Source: Lachnospiraceae bacterium (GTDB lineage Bacteria; Bacillota; Clostridia; Lachnospirales; Lachnospiraceae). Taken from it: DNA of 64,000 nucleotides. Position numbers and translations under genes: made by a program. Below the pieces are notes generated by a model. That model saw only the letters and a program-made list of their open reading frames with translations, made no database searches and was not told the origin of the DNA. Below are positions 53,348-62,486 of this stretch, in pieces; positions within the stretch are counted from its first letter, which is position 1; each line of letters starts with the position of its first letter. The DNA lies in the NCBI GenBank assembly GCA_017480195.1, contig JAFVBE010000008.1:46818-110817 (forward strand), read 5' to 3'.

Positions 53348-54370
53348 TTATGCAAGCTCTGCAAAGTACTTGATAGTTCTAACCATCTGGCTGGTGTATG
53401 AATTCTCGTTATCATACCATGAAACTACTTGAACCTCGTAGAGATCATCTGCAATCTGAGCTACCATAGTCTGAGTTGCATCAAATAATGAACCATATCT
53501 CATACCGATTACATCTGAAGATACGATCTGATCCTCATTGTATCCGTATGACTCTGATGCAGCAGCCTTCATAGCAGCATTGATGCCTTCCTTAGTTACA
53601 TTAGCACCCTTAACAACTGCAGTTAAGATTGTAGTTGAACCGGTTGGTACAGGAACTCTCTGTGCAGAACCGATTAACTTACCATTTAACTCTGGGATAA
53701 CTAAACCGATTGCCTTTGCAGCACCAGTTGAGTTAGGAACGATATTTACAGCTGCAGCACGTGCTCTTCTTAAATCGCCCTTTCTGTGTGGTCCATCAAG
53801 TACCATCTGGTCACCAGTGTAAGCATGGATAGTTGACATGATACCTGACTGGATTGGAGCGTAATCATTAAGTGCCTTAGCCATTGGAGCTAAGCAGTTA
53901 GTTGTACAAGAAGCTGCAGAGATGATTGTATCATCCTTAGTTAATGTATTCTCGTTTACGCTGTAAACGATTGTAGGAAGATCATTACCAGCCGGAGCTG
54001 AAATAACAACCTTCTTAGCACCTGCATCGATATGAGCCTGTGATTTAGCCTTTGATACATAGAAACCAGTACACTCAAGTACTACGTCTACATCAAGATC
54101 ACCCCAAGGAAGCTTGCTAGCGTCTGCCTCAGCATAAATCTTTAAAGTCTTGCCACATACTGTGATTGTACCTGCCTCATCATCAGCTGAAACCTGATCA
54201 GCATACTGATACTTACCCTGTGATGAATCGTACTTTAATAAGTGTGCAAGCATTGAAGGCTTTGTTAAATCGTTGATTGCTACAACTTCATAACCTTCAG
54301 CATCAAACATCTGTCTGAATGCAAGACGACCGATACGTCCAAAACCATTAATTGCTACTTTTACTGCCAT
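53348..54370 (-). CDS. gapA: Glyceraldehyde-3-phosphate dehydrogenase (type I)
   Basis: Oxidative phosphorylation step of glycolysis using NAD+. 340 residues with the NAD fold [13 protein letters not shown], catalytic cysteine C155 in [10 protein letters not shown], and the segment [13 protein letters not shown] near the C-terminus. AGGAGG precedes the ATG. First gene of the gapA-pgk-tpiA group, with its own recognisable promoter and a palindrome at the start site. Confidence 0.98.
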   Translation of the reverse strand: MAVKVAINGFGRIGRLAFRQMFDAEGYEVVAINDLTKPSMLAHLLKYDSSQGKYQYADQVSADDEAGTITVCGKTLKIYAEADASKLPWGDLDVDVVLECTGFYVSKAKSQAHIDAGAKKVVISAPAGNDLPTIVYSVNENTLTKDDTIISAASCTTNCLAPMAKALNDYAPIQSGIMSTIHAYTGDQMVLDGPHRKGDLRRARAAAVNIVPNSTGAAKAIGLVIPELNGKLIGSAQRVPVPTGSTTILTAVVKGANVTKEGINAAMKAAASESYGYNEDQIVSSDVIGMRYGSLFDATQTMVAQIADDLYEVQVVSWYDNENSYTSQMVRTIKYFAELA

Positions 54371-54436
54371 TTTTTATTCCTCCTAAGTTTTGAATAATAA
54401 TGTTTATTAATACTGCTAGGCGCGCAGTAAATAATC

Positions 54437-54485
54437 TTGTGAAAAATCACAAATTAATAATACCTTTTTTTTACATATAATTCAA
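54437..54485 (-). promoter_or_regulatory. gapA promoter with palindromic operator at the start site
   Basis: Minus-strand TTGAAT (54480-54485) and TATTAT (54457-54462) are 17 bases apart. TTGTGA-AAAA-TCACAA (54437-54452) covers the expected start near 54450. The half-site resembles those of Rex and of Crp/Fnr-family proteins, but the 4-base centre is shorter than in their usual sites, so the factor is uncertain. Confidence 0.7.
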
Positions 54486-54592
54486 GTGTAAAATTGGTAA
54501 ATTGTTCTTTTTTTTACGACAAATATTTTTAAAACATCCTTTTAACAAAATAAAAGCCTCAAACATATGTTCAAAGCTTTCATTTTTATATA

Positions 54593-55414
54593 TTAAATTA
54601 TCTTATTAAATGTCGCTTCCTGTCTTTTAAATGTACAGTAATACTTAAATCCCATGTCAAGCAGCATATCTCTTGCTATATCAAAGCCATATCCCACGTG
54701 CTTCGCATCATGGGAATCACTACCTACCGTGATTATCTCTCCACCAAGCTCCTTATATATCTTAAGAATATCCTTATGAGGATGTATAAAACCAAGACCC
54801 TTATATAAGCCCGCGGTATTAAGCTCTATACCCTTGCCACGCTCGATAATAGTTTTTAGTATCTCATAAAATACATCATAATAATCCCTGATATCAAAAT
54901 ACTTTGCTTTATTCGGTCCACACCTTAATATATAATCAAGATGTCCGTACACGTTATATCCGTCGTATTCTTTTACATTTTCAAGAATCGTTTCAAAATA
55001 TCTTAGATACCCTTCCTTTTCCGTCTTATCAGAAAAATATTCCGGATAATAAGGATCAAGCATATCTACCACATGAATACTTGAAATGAAAAAATCATAA
55101 TCAGGATGCTCATCGACAAAGGACTGACACTTATCCTTTGATTCATGCATAAGGCCGAGCTCAACGCCTATTCTTAAATCAAAATCCGGAGCAAGCTTAT
55201 CTCTTAATTCACTCATATATTTGTAATAAGCCTCATGGTCTAACTGAAAATCCATCTCCGGCTCATCTTCTCTGACAGGGAAATCTATGTCATAGTGGTC
55301 TGTTATGCATATTGAGCTTAATCCATTTTCTTTTGCGTTTTTGATATTGTCCATCATATCTGCACTTGAGTCAGATGAAAATGATGAATGCAAATGATAA
55401 TCAGGAAAAATCAT
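54593..55414 (-). CDS. PHP-domain phosphatase (histidinol-phosphatase HisJ/HisK family)
   Basis: Metal-dependent phosphoesterase of 273 residues. PHP motifs are DYHLHSSFSSDS at the start, ITDHYDID, HVVDMLDPYY, YGHLDYI and VGSDSHDAKHVG. The family enzyme dephosphorylates histidinol phosphate, but no his genes are nearby and PHP proteins also act on other phosphates. GGAGG precedes the ATG, which overlaps the nifS stop by four bases (ATGA), so the two are translationally coupled. Confidence 0.85.
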   Translation of the reverse strand: MIFPDYHLHSSFSSDSSADMMDNIKNAKENGLSSICITDHYDIDFPVREDEPEMDFQLDHEAYYKYMSELRDKLAPDFDLRIGVELGLMHESKDKCQSFVDEHPDYDFFISSIHVVDMLDPYYPEYFSDKTEKEGYLRYFETILENVKEYDGYNVYGHLDYILRCGPNKAKYFDIRDYYDVFYEILKTIIERGKGIELNTAGLYKGLGFIHPHKDILKIYKELGGEIITVGSDSHDAKHVGYGFDIARDMLLDMGFKYYCTFKRQEATFNKII

Positions 55415-56613
55415 GTCGAACCTCCGAAACTGCTGTTCTTTATATAGTCTTCGTACGCCGGTGACATGCTTCTTAGCTTATTTACAACAGCCTTGACATT
55501 ATCAACGACATAGTCTACATCTTCCTTTGTATTTTCATAACCGAGCGTTAATCTAAGCGATCCCTTTGCGACATCTTTAGGTAGTCCAAGTGCCATAAGC
55601 ACATGTGACGGGTCAAGTGAACCTGATGTGCAGGCAGAACCACTCGAAGCACATATCCCCTCCATGTCAAGCATGATAAGAATCGACTCTCCTTCGGTAA
55701 ACTGGAAACAAAAATTCGCATTATTGGGAAGTCTTTTTGTTCTGTGTCCGTTCAATCTGACGTAAGGAATTTCCATAAGAATTCTATCTATAAGATAGTC
55801 TCTTAGAGAAGTCTCACGATTAAATCTTTCTTCCAATGATGAATTTGCAATCTCACATGCTTTACCAAGTCCTGCAATACCCGGTACATTTTCCGTGCCT
55901 GCTCTTTTTCCGCGTTCCTGCTGTCCGCCATGGATGAGATTGTCAAGCTTTATACCCTTTCTCACATACAAAAAGCCTGTGCCTTTTGGACCATTGAGCT
56001 TGTGACCGCTGGCAGAAAGCATATCAATATTTAACTCATTTACATCGATAGGAAGCTGTCCGTATGCCTGAACCGCATCTGTATGAAATGCGATATTATT
56101 AGCCCTTGCTATCTCTCCTATTTCCTTTATAGGCTGAAGCGTTCCTATTTCATTGTTTGCAAACATTACAGATATAAGAATGGTATCGGGACGAATGGCC
56201 TTCTTTAAATCCTCTAATCTTATAATTCCGTTTTCATCAACGCCAAGATAAGTTATCTCAAATCCATTATCCGACAAAAATTCCGCAGTATGAAGTATGG
56301 CATGGTGTTCAATTTTGGTTGTAATAATATGTCCGCCTTTGTCCTTATGTGAAAGTGCATACCCCTTTAAGGCCCAATTATCCGATTCGGAACCTCCGGC
56401 GGTAAAATATATCTCGCTATAATCGGCATTAAGTGTCTTAGCAATTGTTCTTCTAGCATTGCTGACTACTTCCCTGTTATCGGAAGCAAATTTGTAAACA
56501 CTCGAGGGATTGCCAAATTTATCGGTAAAATACGGAATCATAACCTCTGCAACGTCAGGGTGAACCGCTGTGGTTGCCGCATGATCCATATATACAAACC
56601 TCTTATCCTCCAT
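55411..56613 (-). CDS. nifS: Cysteine desulfurase (NifS/IscS family)
   Basis: PLP enzyme that moves sulfur from cysteine to an acceptor. From the ATG at 56611-56613 (GAGG eight bases upstream) there are 400 residues. MDHAATTAVHP is the substrate loop, K205 (SASGHKLNGPKG) holds PLP and C328 (SSGSACTSGS) carries the persulfide. It is a group I enzyme, distinct from the SufS encoded just upstream. It may serve tRNA thiolation or another sulfur pathway rather than SUF. Confidence 0.93.
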   Translation of the reverse strand: MEDKRFVYMDHAATTAVHPDVAEVMIPYFTDKFGNPSSVYKFASDNREVVSNARRTIAKTLNADYSEIYFTAGGSESDNWALKGYALSHKDKGGHIITTKIEHHAILHTAEFLSDNGFEITYLGVDENGIIRLEDLKKAIRPDTILISVMFANNEIGTLQPIKEIGEIARANNIAFHTDAVQAYGQLPIDVNELNIDMLSASGHKLNGPKGTGFLYVRKGIKLDNLIHGGQQERGKRAGTENVPGIAGLGKACEIANSSLEERFNRETSLRDYLIDRILMEIPYVRLNGHRTKRLPNNANFCFQFTEGESILIMLDMEGICASSGSACTSGSLDPSHVLMALGLPKDVAKGSLRLTLGYENTKEDVDYVVDNVKAVVNKLRSMSPAYEDYIKNSSFGGST

Positions 56614-56734
56614 ATCATTTTCCTCAGTCAAAATTTTAAACTTAATCTTATAACTATATTATGCATAAGTAATACAGTGTGACACGGTACCTTGCCCTAT
56701 GTCAAACACCTATATCTATTCATATCCTGAAAAC

Positions 56735-57157
56735 TTATTTGGACAGTGCTTCTTTCAGCGTTCTCCAGCCAAGGACCGCACATTTGACACGCGCAGGCAT
56801 ATGAGAGATATCCTGAAGTGCCGAAGCTTCCTCAAGACTTTCTATCTCTTCCTCACTTGCTTCACCCTTTATCATTTTTACAAAAGTGTCTGCAAGTGCA
56901 ATGGCTTCATCCTTCTTTTTTCCAATTACCATGCCAAGCATAATATCTGCAGAGGCTTGTGATATAGCGCATCCATCTCCAATAAATGCTCCGTCAACTA
57001 TAGTATCTTCGTCCATCTTAAGCTTAAGCCAGACATCATCACCACAGCTTGGATTTACACCTTCAAGCACAATATCCGCATCATCAAGATCAAATTTGAA
57101 CTCAGGATGTATATTATGCTCCGTTAGTATTTCATTGTAAAAGCTTCTATTTTCCAT
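56735..57157 (-). CDS. sufU: SufU, zinc-dependent sulfurtransferase of the SUF system
   Basis: Accepts persulfide sulfur from SufS in Gram-positive SUF systems. 140 residues from the ATG at 57155-57157, which overlaps the end of sufS by 11 bases. The zinc ligands are all present: C38 and D40 (NPSCGDD), C63 (GDGCAIS) and C126 (RVKCAVLGW). The insert of about 19 residues that separates SufU from IscU scaffolds is visible around 80-115. Confidence 0.95.
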   Translation of the reverse strand: MENRSFYNEILTEHNIHPEFKFDLDDADIVLEGVNPSCGDDVWLKLKMDEDTIVDGAFIGDGCAISQASADIMLGMVIGKKKDEAIALADTFVKMIKGEASEEEIESLEEASALQDISHMPARVKCAVLGWRTLKEALSK

Positions 57158-58388
57158 ATCCCATACGCTCCCTGATAGTTGCAATACTCTCTAAAAATCT
57201 ATCTATTTCATCCTCTGTGTTATAAAACATCAGACTTGCTCTTGCGGTAGAATTTACTCCAAGGTATTGTAAAAGCGGTTGTGCGCAGTGATGTCCTGCA
57301 CGAATTGCTATGCTGTCTGCTATAAGCACCTCACTTACATCATGCGGATGCACGTCGTCAACCTTAAATGTAAGAATTCCGGTATGATTTTCGGCTTTAT
57401 CGGAACCATAGACTATTATATGAGGTATCTTAACAAGTCCGTCCAAAGCTCGTTTTGTAAGCATAAGCTCACGCTCCTGCATATATTCATAACCGATTCT
57501 TTTCATAAATGTGATAGCCGCATCAAGTCCTGCCGCACCTGCTGCATTTACGGTTCCTGCTTCAAACTTATGAGGAAGCTCGGCATATACCGCATCATAA
57601 CGTGAAACAGAATCTATCATTTCTCCTCCGGTTAAAAAAGGAGGCATCTTATCAAGCAGATCTTCCTTTCCGTAAAGCACGCCTATTCCCATAGGACCAA
57701 ACATCTTATGTCCAGAAAATGCAAAGAAATCAACATCCATATCCTTAACATCTATCTTCATATGAGGTGTTGACTGGGCACCGTCCACCACGATAACCGC
57801 ACCCTTTTCATGTGCGAGTTTTGCTATCTCCTTAACAGGATTTTCATATCCAAGAACATTCGAAACATGAGTTATGGCTACTATCTTTGTTTTCTCGGTT
57901 ATGAGCTCTTTTACCTTTTCAAGATCAACACTTCCGTCGCTCTCACACTCTATAAACTTAAGTGTTGCACCATTTTTTCTTGTTACCATCTGCCATGGAA
58001 GGAGGTTACTGTGATGTTCCATTATGGATACAAGCACCTCATCACCTTCATTTACTTTGGTAAGTCCGTAGCTGTAAGCTACAAGATTAATACTTTCAGA
58101 GGTATTTCTTGTAAATATAATCTCTGAAGCAGACGATGCATTTATAAAGTCTCGTACACTCTTTCTGGCATTTTCATATATATCCGTTGCCTCAACACTT
58201 AACGGATATGAGCCTCGAAGCGGATTGGCATTGTGCTTTTCATAAAGCTCCATCTCTGCATCTATAACGCACTTTGGTCTGTGTGACGTAGCTGCATTAT
58301 CAAGATACGCAAACGGAAGAACCTCACCGGATTTCATATTTTCAAATATCGGAAATTCTTTTCTAATCTCATTTATATCAGGCATCAT
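57147..58388 (-). CDS. sufS: Cysteine desulfurase SufS
   Basis: Group II cysteine desulfurase that delivers sulfur to SufU. 413 residues. LDNAATSHRP is the substrate segment, K228 (FSGHKMFGPMG) binds PLP and C369 (RAGHHCAQPLL) is the persulfide cysteine. GGAGG precedes the double ATG. Member of the sufCBDSU operon. Confidence 0.96.
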   Translation of the reverse strand: MMPDINEIRKEFPIFENMKSGEVLPFAYLDNAATSHRPKCVIDAEMELYEKHNANPLRGSYPLSVEATDIYENARKSVRDFINASSASEIIFTRNTSESINLVAYSYGLTKVNEGDEVLVSIMEHHSNLLPWQMVTRKNGATLKFIECESDGSVDLEKVKELITEKTKIVAITHVSNVLGYENPVKEIAKLAHEKGAVIVVDGAQSTPHMKIDVKDMDVDFFAFSGHKMFGPMGIGVLYGKEDLLDKMPPFLTGGEMIDSVSRYDAVYAELPHKFEAGTVNAAGAAGLDAAITFMKRIGYEYMQERELMLTKRALDGLVKIPHIIVYGSDKAENHTGILTFKVDDVHPHDVSEVLIADSIAIRAGHHCAQPLLQYLGVNSTARASLMFYNTEDEIDRFLESIATIRERMGYGK

Positions 58389-58451
58389 AATGTACCTCCT
58401 GTAAATTCATTTTAATATATCAAAAATATCAGCTGCAAATATCAGGTGATA

Positions 58452-59459
58452 TCATTCCTCGCCAAGTACATCCTGCAGTGTCTTTTCTATGATATCATTT
58501 ACCTTTTCATTATCAATTAAGCCTGTTAATCTCTCTATGGAAGCTCTTGCCATAATATTTTCGGCTTTTTCTTTATCTATGCCTCTTGACTCAAAGTAAA
58601 ACAATGTCTCTTCATCAAGCTCACCGATGGATGCTCCATGTGTACCGGATACATTTTCTTCCGAACAAAGAATAACCGGAACAGTTTTGTTAACAACCTC
58701 CTCACCCAACATAAGGACGGTTTCTGTTTCAGCACCGACTGAATCGGAAGAACCGGTCTTAAAATCAATTGTTCCTCTGAAAACCTTATGTGCATTTTCC
58801 TTTAAGGCACCATTTGCCTTGATGTCGCAATTAGTCTTTTTACCTATATGATTTACGGCAATATTATAATCAAAATTATCATAGCCCTGAGCCAGATATC
58901 CCATATTATATGTGAAATCAGACTTATCTCCGACAAGATCGACTTTGACGTTTGAGTAAATCTCTCCCATCTTTGACTTATCTGCCTCATTGCCTTTACC
59001 GGCAAACATATGAATAAGCTCGAACTTTGCAGCTTCTTCACAGGATGTATTAATATCACTGTAAAATGTGTTTTCATCCACCTTACAAAGCTCTATAAGC
59101 TTTACCTTTGCATTTTTGCCAACCTTAATGTCATAATAAACTTTTATATTATTGATTGTATTAAGATTTACAATCACACAAACCTCGCTGTCATCGGCTG
59201 CATTTATTGTGAATTTTTTATTATTGTACAATGTAGCCACATCTTTGAAGCTAAAAATTACATCAGGATATTTCCGTCCTGCTTCCGCAGTTATAATATT
59301 TTCTCCAAGTGATGTCTCATCAGAATTATTCCATGAAAGATCTGATGAATTTACCCCAAGCCAGTACCAGGTCTTGGCAGGCATGGCATTTATATTTAAT
59401 ACATCCTTGGCATCGGCATTTTTTTCGCCTTTTATTATATTTCTATCTGTATTAGTCAT
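58452..59459 (-). CDS. sufD: Fe-S cluster assembly protein SufD
   Basis: Partner of SufB in the SufBC2D scaffold. 335 residues, at the short end for SufD. The C-terminal beta-helix part carries FRGTIDFKTGSSDSVGAETE, LMLGEEVVNKTVPVI and HGASIGELDEETLFYFESRG, all typical. GGAGG precedes the ATG. The N-terminal region is diverged. Confidence 0.93.
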   Translation of the reverse strand: MTNTDRNIIKGEKNADAKDVLNINAMPAKTWYWLGVNSSDLSWNNSDETSLGENIITAEAGRKYPDVIFSFKDVATLYNNKKFTINAADDSEVCVIVNLNTINNIKVYYDIKVGKNAKVKLIELCKVDENTFYSDINTSCEEAAKFELIHMFAGKGNEADKSKMGEIYSNVKVDLVGDKSDFTYNMGYLAQGYDNFDYNIAVNHIGKKTNCDIKANGALKENAHKVFRGTIDFKTGSSDSVGAETETVLMLGEEVVNKTVPVILCSEENVSGTHGASIGELDEETLFYFESRGIDKEKAENIMARASIERLTGLIDNEKVNDIIEKTLQDVLGEE

Positions 59460-59479
59460 CTATATTACCTCCATGCATC

Positions 59480-60886
59480 CTAACCTATGCTGCCCTTCAT
59501 CTCAAGTCTTATCAGATTGTTCATCTCAACAGCATACTCAAGCGGAAGCTCCTTGGATACATTGTCCGCAAACCCGCTTACAATAAGTGCTCTTGCATCC
59601 TCCTCACTCATGCCGCGGCTCATAAGATAAAACACCGCATCATCGCTTATGCTTCCTATCTTTGCTTCATGTCCGATATTTGCATCCTTGGTTCTTATAT
59701 CCATAGCCGGAATTGTATCCGAACGTGAATCCGAATCAAGCATAAGTGACTCACACGAAACAGCAGACTTAGCACCCGTTGCGCTCTTTTGTACGACAAC
59801 ACTGCTTCTAAAGGTACTGATTCCGCCACTCTTGCTTATGGAACGGGTATTCATGTAAGAGCTTGTATTTTTGCCTATATGAACCACCTTTGCTCCTGTA
59901 TCAAGATTCTGTCCGTTTCCTGCAAATGTAACGCCTGTAAATTCCATTCTTGAATTATCGCCTTTTAGAACACTCATAGGATAAAGGTATCCGACATGTG
60001 AACCAAATGAACCGGAAACCCATTCTACAGCGCCGCCTTCTTCAACAACTGCTCTTTTTGTATTAAGATTGTACATATTCTTTGACCAGTTTTCTATAGT
60101 TGAATACCTTAATTTGGCATTTTTCTTAACATATAGCTCAACGCAGCCGGCGTGAAGATTTGCAACATTGTATTTTGGTGCAGAACATCCTTCTATAAAG
60201 TGGAGGTTTGCTCCCTCATCAACGATTATAAGTGTATGTTCAAACTGTCCGGCACCCTTAGCATTTAATCTGAAATACGACTGAAGTGGTATGGATACAT
60301 CAGTATTTTTCGGAACATAAACAAATGAACCACCCGACCAAACCGCTCCGTGAAGTGCCGCAAATTTGTGGTCTCTCGGAGTTACAAGCTTCATAAAATA
60401 CTCCTTAACCATATCTGCGTATTCGCCCTTCATGGCACTTTCCATATCGGTATATATAACACCCTGTTCGGCTACTTCATCCTTAACATTGTGATATACA
60501 AGTTCGGAATCATACTGTGCTCCGACTCCGGCAAGGGATTTACGTTCTGCCTGTGGGATTCCGAGTCTTTCAAAGGTTTCCTTGATATCCTGCGGAACAT
60601 TTTCCCAGGTATTTTCCATATTGCTCTTAGGTCTGACATAAGTTGCAATATGATCCATATCAAGTCCTTCTATGGATGGTCCCCAATCCGGAACCTTTAA
60701 CTCGTTGTATATCTTTAAAGACTCAAGTCTGAACTCTCTCATCCATTCAGGGTCATCCTTTTCGTCAGAGAGCTTTTTTATTATCTCCTCGGTAAGGCCC
60801 TCCTGCATACGAAAGTCGTCATCCTCGACATCCTTTATATCGTATATGCTTCTGTCTATGTCATCAACGTATGTTTTTTCTTCCAT
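59480..60886 (-). CDS. sufB: Fe-S cluster assembly protein SufB
   Basis: Main scaffold subunit on which the nascent cluster forms. 468 residues with conserved KFAALHGAVWSGGSFVYVPK, IPLQSYFRLNAKGAGQFEHT, the SFGSHVGYLYPMSVLKG segment and GHEAKIGSISDDAVFYLMSR. AGGAG precedes the ATG. Lies between sufC and sufD in the usual Gram-positive order. Confidence 0.97.
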   Translation of the reverse strand: MEEKTYVDDIDRSIYDIKDVEDDDFRMQEGLTEEIIKKLSDEKDDPEWMREFRLESLKIYNELKVPDWGPSIEGLDMDHIATYVRPKSNMENTWENVPQDIKETFERLGIPQAERKSLAGVGAQYDSELVYHNVKDEVAEQGVIYTDMESAMKGEYADMVKEYFMKLVTPRDHKFAALHGAVWSGGSFVYVPKNTDVSIPLQSYFRLNAKGAGQFEHTLIIVDEGANLHFIEGCSAPKYNVANLHAGCVELYVKKNAKLRYSTIENWSKNMYNLNTKRAVVEEGGAVEWVSGSFGSHVGYLYPMSVLKGDNSRMEFTGVTFAGNGQNLDTGAKVVHIGKNTSSYMNTRSISKSGGISTFRSSVVVQKSATGAKSAVSCESLMLDSDSRSDTIPAMDIRTKDANIGHEAKIGSISDDAVFYLMSRGMSEEDARALIVSGFADNVSKELPLEYAVEMNNLIRLEMKGSIG

Positions 60887-60919
60887 ATTTTATTTCTCCT
60901 AACATCCGGTTGTTTGAGA

Positions 60920-61666
60920 TTAAATTTCAAGTTCCTGAAATCCTGTTGCGTTTACCTCTTCTACAAGAGAGGCATCTCCTTCTTTTACTATGATTCCGTT
61001 TTCCATGATATGAGTGGTATCAACGGTCAGTGCTTCAAGTATTTTTGTACTGTGGGTTATGATCAAAAGTGAACCCTCACAGCGTTCCTTAAATATTTTT
61101 ATTCCGTTTGAAACTGTACGAACTGCATCTACATCAAGACCTGAATCCGTTTCATCAAGTATTGCAAGCTTTGGCTCAAGCATAAGAAGTTGAAGTATCT
61201 CTGCCTTTTTCTTTTCTCCACCGGAAAAACCTACATTTAAATCTCTCTCAGCATAGGACTCATCCATAGAAAGAAGCTCCATTGTTTCCTTAAGCTTTTT
61301 CTTGAAATCCCACAATTTCATTCTCTTACCTGTCTTTTGTTCAAGTGCACTTCTTATAAATGCTGAAAGTGTAACACCCGGAACCTCAAGAGGATTCTGG
61401 AAGGATAAAAATATACCCTTCTTAGCTCTTTCATTCACAGCCATATCCACTATACTTTCTCCGTCAAATATGATGTCTCCGCCTGTTACACTATAGCTTG
61501 GATTACCGCATATAGCATAACCGAGGGTTGACTTACCGGTTCCGTTTGGTCCCATAAGCACGTGGGTTTCATTGGTTCCTATCTCAAGGTTTACACCATT
61601 TAATATTTCCTTATCTCCTACACTGACATGTAAGTCTTTTACTTCCAATAATTTTTCGTTATTCAT
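60920..61666 (-). CDS. sufC: SUF system ATPase SufC
   Basis: ABC-type ATPase of the SufBC2D complex. 248 residues. Walker A GPNGTGKST (39-47), Q-loop FLSFQNPLEVPG, the SufC-type signature FSGGEKKKAEILQ, Walker B LAILDETDSGLD and the switch histidine in IITHST. First structural gene after the Rrf2 regulator, 114 bases downstream of it. Confidence 0.97.
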   Translation of the reverse strand: MNNEKLLEVKDLHVSVGDKEILNGVNLEIGTNETHVLMGPNGTGKSTLGYAICGNPSYSVTGGDIIFDGESIVDMAVNERAKKGIFLSFQNPLEVPGVTLSAFIRSALEQKTGKRMKLWDFKKKLKETMELLSMDESYAERDLNVGFSGGEKKKAEILQLLMLEPKLAILDETDSGLDVDAVRTVSNGIKIFKERCEGSLLIITHSTKILEALTVDTTHIMENGIIVKEGDASLVEEVNATGFQELEI

Positions 61667-61780
61667 ATCCTTATGCCTTTCTTATAATTAATTTTATTCA
61701 AATTATTTTGTTTATTATGTGTCAGCTTTGTTTTATAATCATACCCAGATGTTGAATAGTCTGTATCAGCTCTTTTTAGT

Positions 61781-62209
61781 TCACACGCAGCTTTTTGCTT
61801 TATCATCAACATCCAGAAAATCCTGCAATGTATAGCTGTCTATATATTCATTTATTTTTGATGCAAGTCCCTGCCAAAACGGAAACGCATTGCAAAGACT
61901 TGTCATCTCACATTTCTTCTCGTCCTGTGCTATGCAGGCGACCGGAGCCAAATCTCCTTCAGTTACCCTAAGTATCTCTCCAACCTTATATTCATCGGGT
62001 TTTCTGTTTAATCTGTATCCGCCATCCTTACCCATAGCGCTTTCAACCAGATTATGCTTGGAAAGACCACTCATTATACTTTCAAGGTATTTACGGGATA
62101 TATCCTGCCTTTCCGACATATCCTTAAGACTGATAAACCCTCCGGTGTTATGCTTGGCCAAATCAATCATAACCCTTAAGGCATATCTGCCCTTCGTTGA
62201 AACCATCAT
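61781..62209 (-). CDS. Rrf2-family regulator with putative Fe-S cysteines (IscR-like)
   Basis: 142 residues from the ATG at 62207-62209 (a GTG three codons upstream is an alternative). The winged helix is MVSTKGRYALRVMIDLA ... ISRKYLESIM ... KDGGYRLNRKP. C92, C100 and C106 (C-x7-C-x5-C) match the region where IscR binds [2Fe-2S], with slightly wider spacing. It probably senses cluster status and represses its own operon with sufCBDSU. A matching palindrome overlaps the promoter. Confidence 0.9.
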   Translation of the reverse strand: MMVSTKGRYALRVMIDLAKHNTGGFISLKDMSERQDISRKYLESIMSGLSKHNLVESAMGKDGGYRLNRKPDEYKVGEILRVTEGDLAPVACIAQDEKKCEMTSLCNAFPFWQGLASKINEYIDSYTLQDFLDVDDKAKSCV

Positions 62210-62265
62210 ATATATCACATCCTTTTTAAAAGAAAAAAATCAAATTATATAATTATTTTTTAACC

Positions 62266-62360
62266 ATATATTCAAGTTCAAATTATATATTCAAGCTCAA
62301 ATCATATACTGAAGTTCAAATCATATACTCAAGTTCAAATCATATACTTAAACTCAAATA
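62266..62360. repeat. Five 19-bp tandem repeats in the rrf2-suf leader
   Basis: Units start at 62266, 62285, 62304, 62323 and 62342, each close to ATATACTCAAGTTCAAATC; a sixth at 62361 is degenerate. They have no spacers, so they are not CRISPR. If transcription starts near 62371 the whole array lies in the 5' leader between the promoter and the rrf2 start codon. Confidence 0.85.
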
Positions 62361-62377
62361 ATATCTTCAATTTCTAG

Positions 62378-62414
62378 ATTATAATATCTAACTCCTACTA
62401 TGTCAATAGGAGTT
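62378..62414 (-). promoter_or_regulatory. Consensus promoter and Rrf2-type operator of rrf2-suf
   Basis: TTGACA (62401-62406) and TATAAT (62378-62383) are exactly 17 bases apart on the minus strand. A 25-base palindrome, AACTCCTA-N9-TAGGAGTT (62390-62414), covers the -35 and half the spacer. Length and position suit an Rrf2/IscR dimer acting as repressor. Confidence 0.85.
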
Positions 62415-62486
62415 TAAATTGAAAAGAATAAAAACAACAAAATTTAATATAATATAATAAATTCCAATACATATCGAAATCTGCCC

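Noticed and set aside
54437-54452. Definite Rex operator
   Set aside because: Half-sites fit, but the centre is 4 rather than 6 bases, so I only call it a palindromic operator.
56640-56720. TGACA...TGTCA palindrome before nifS as a firm Rrf2 site
   Set aside because: Arms are only 5 bp and do not match the suf operator outside TTGACATAG.
62266-62379. Tandem repeats as a CRISPR array
   Set aside because: Units are 19 bp and directly adjacent without spacers; no cas genes nearby.
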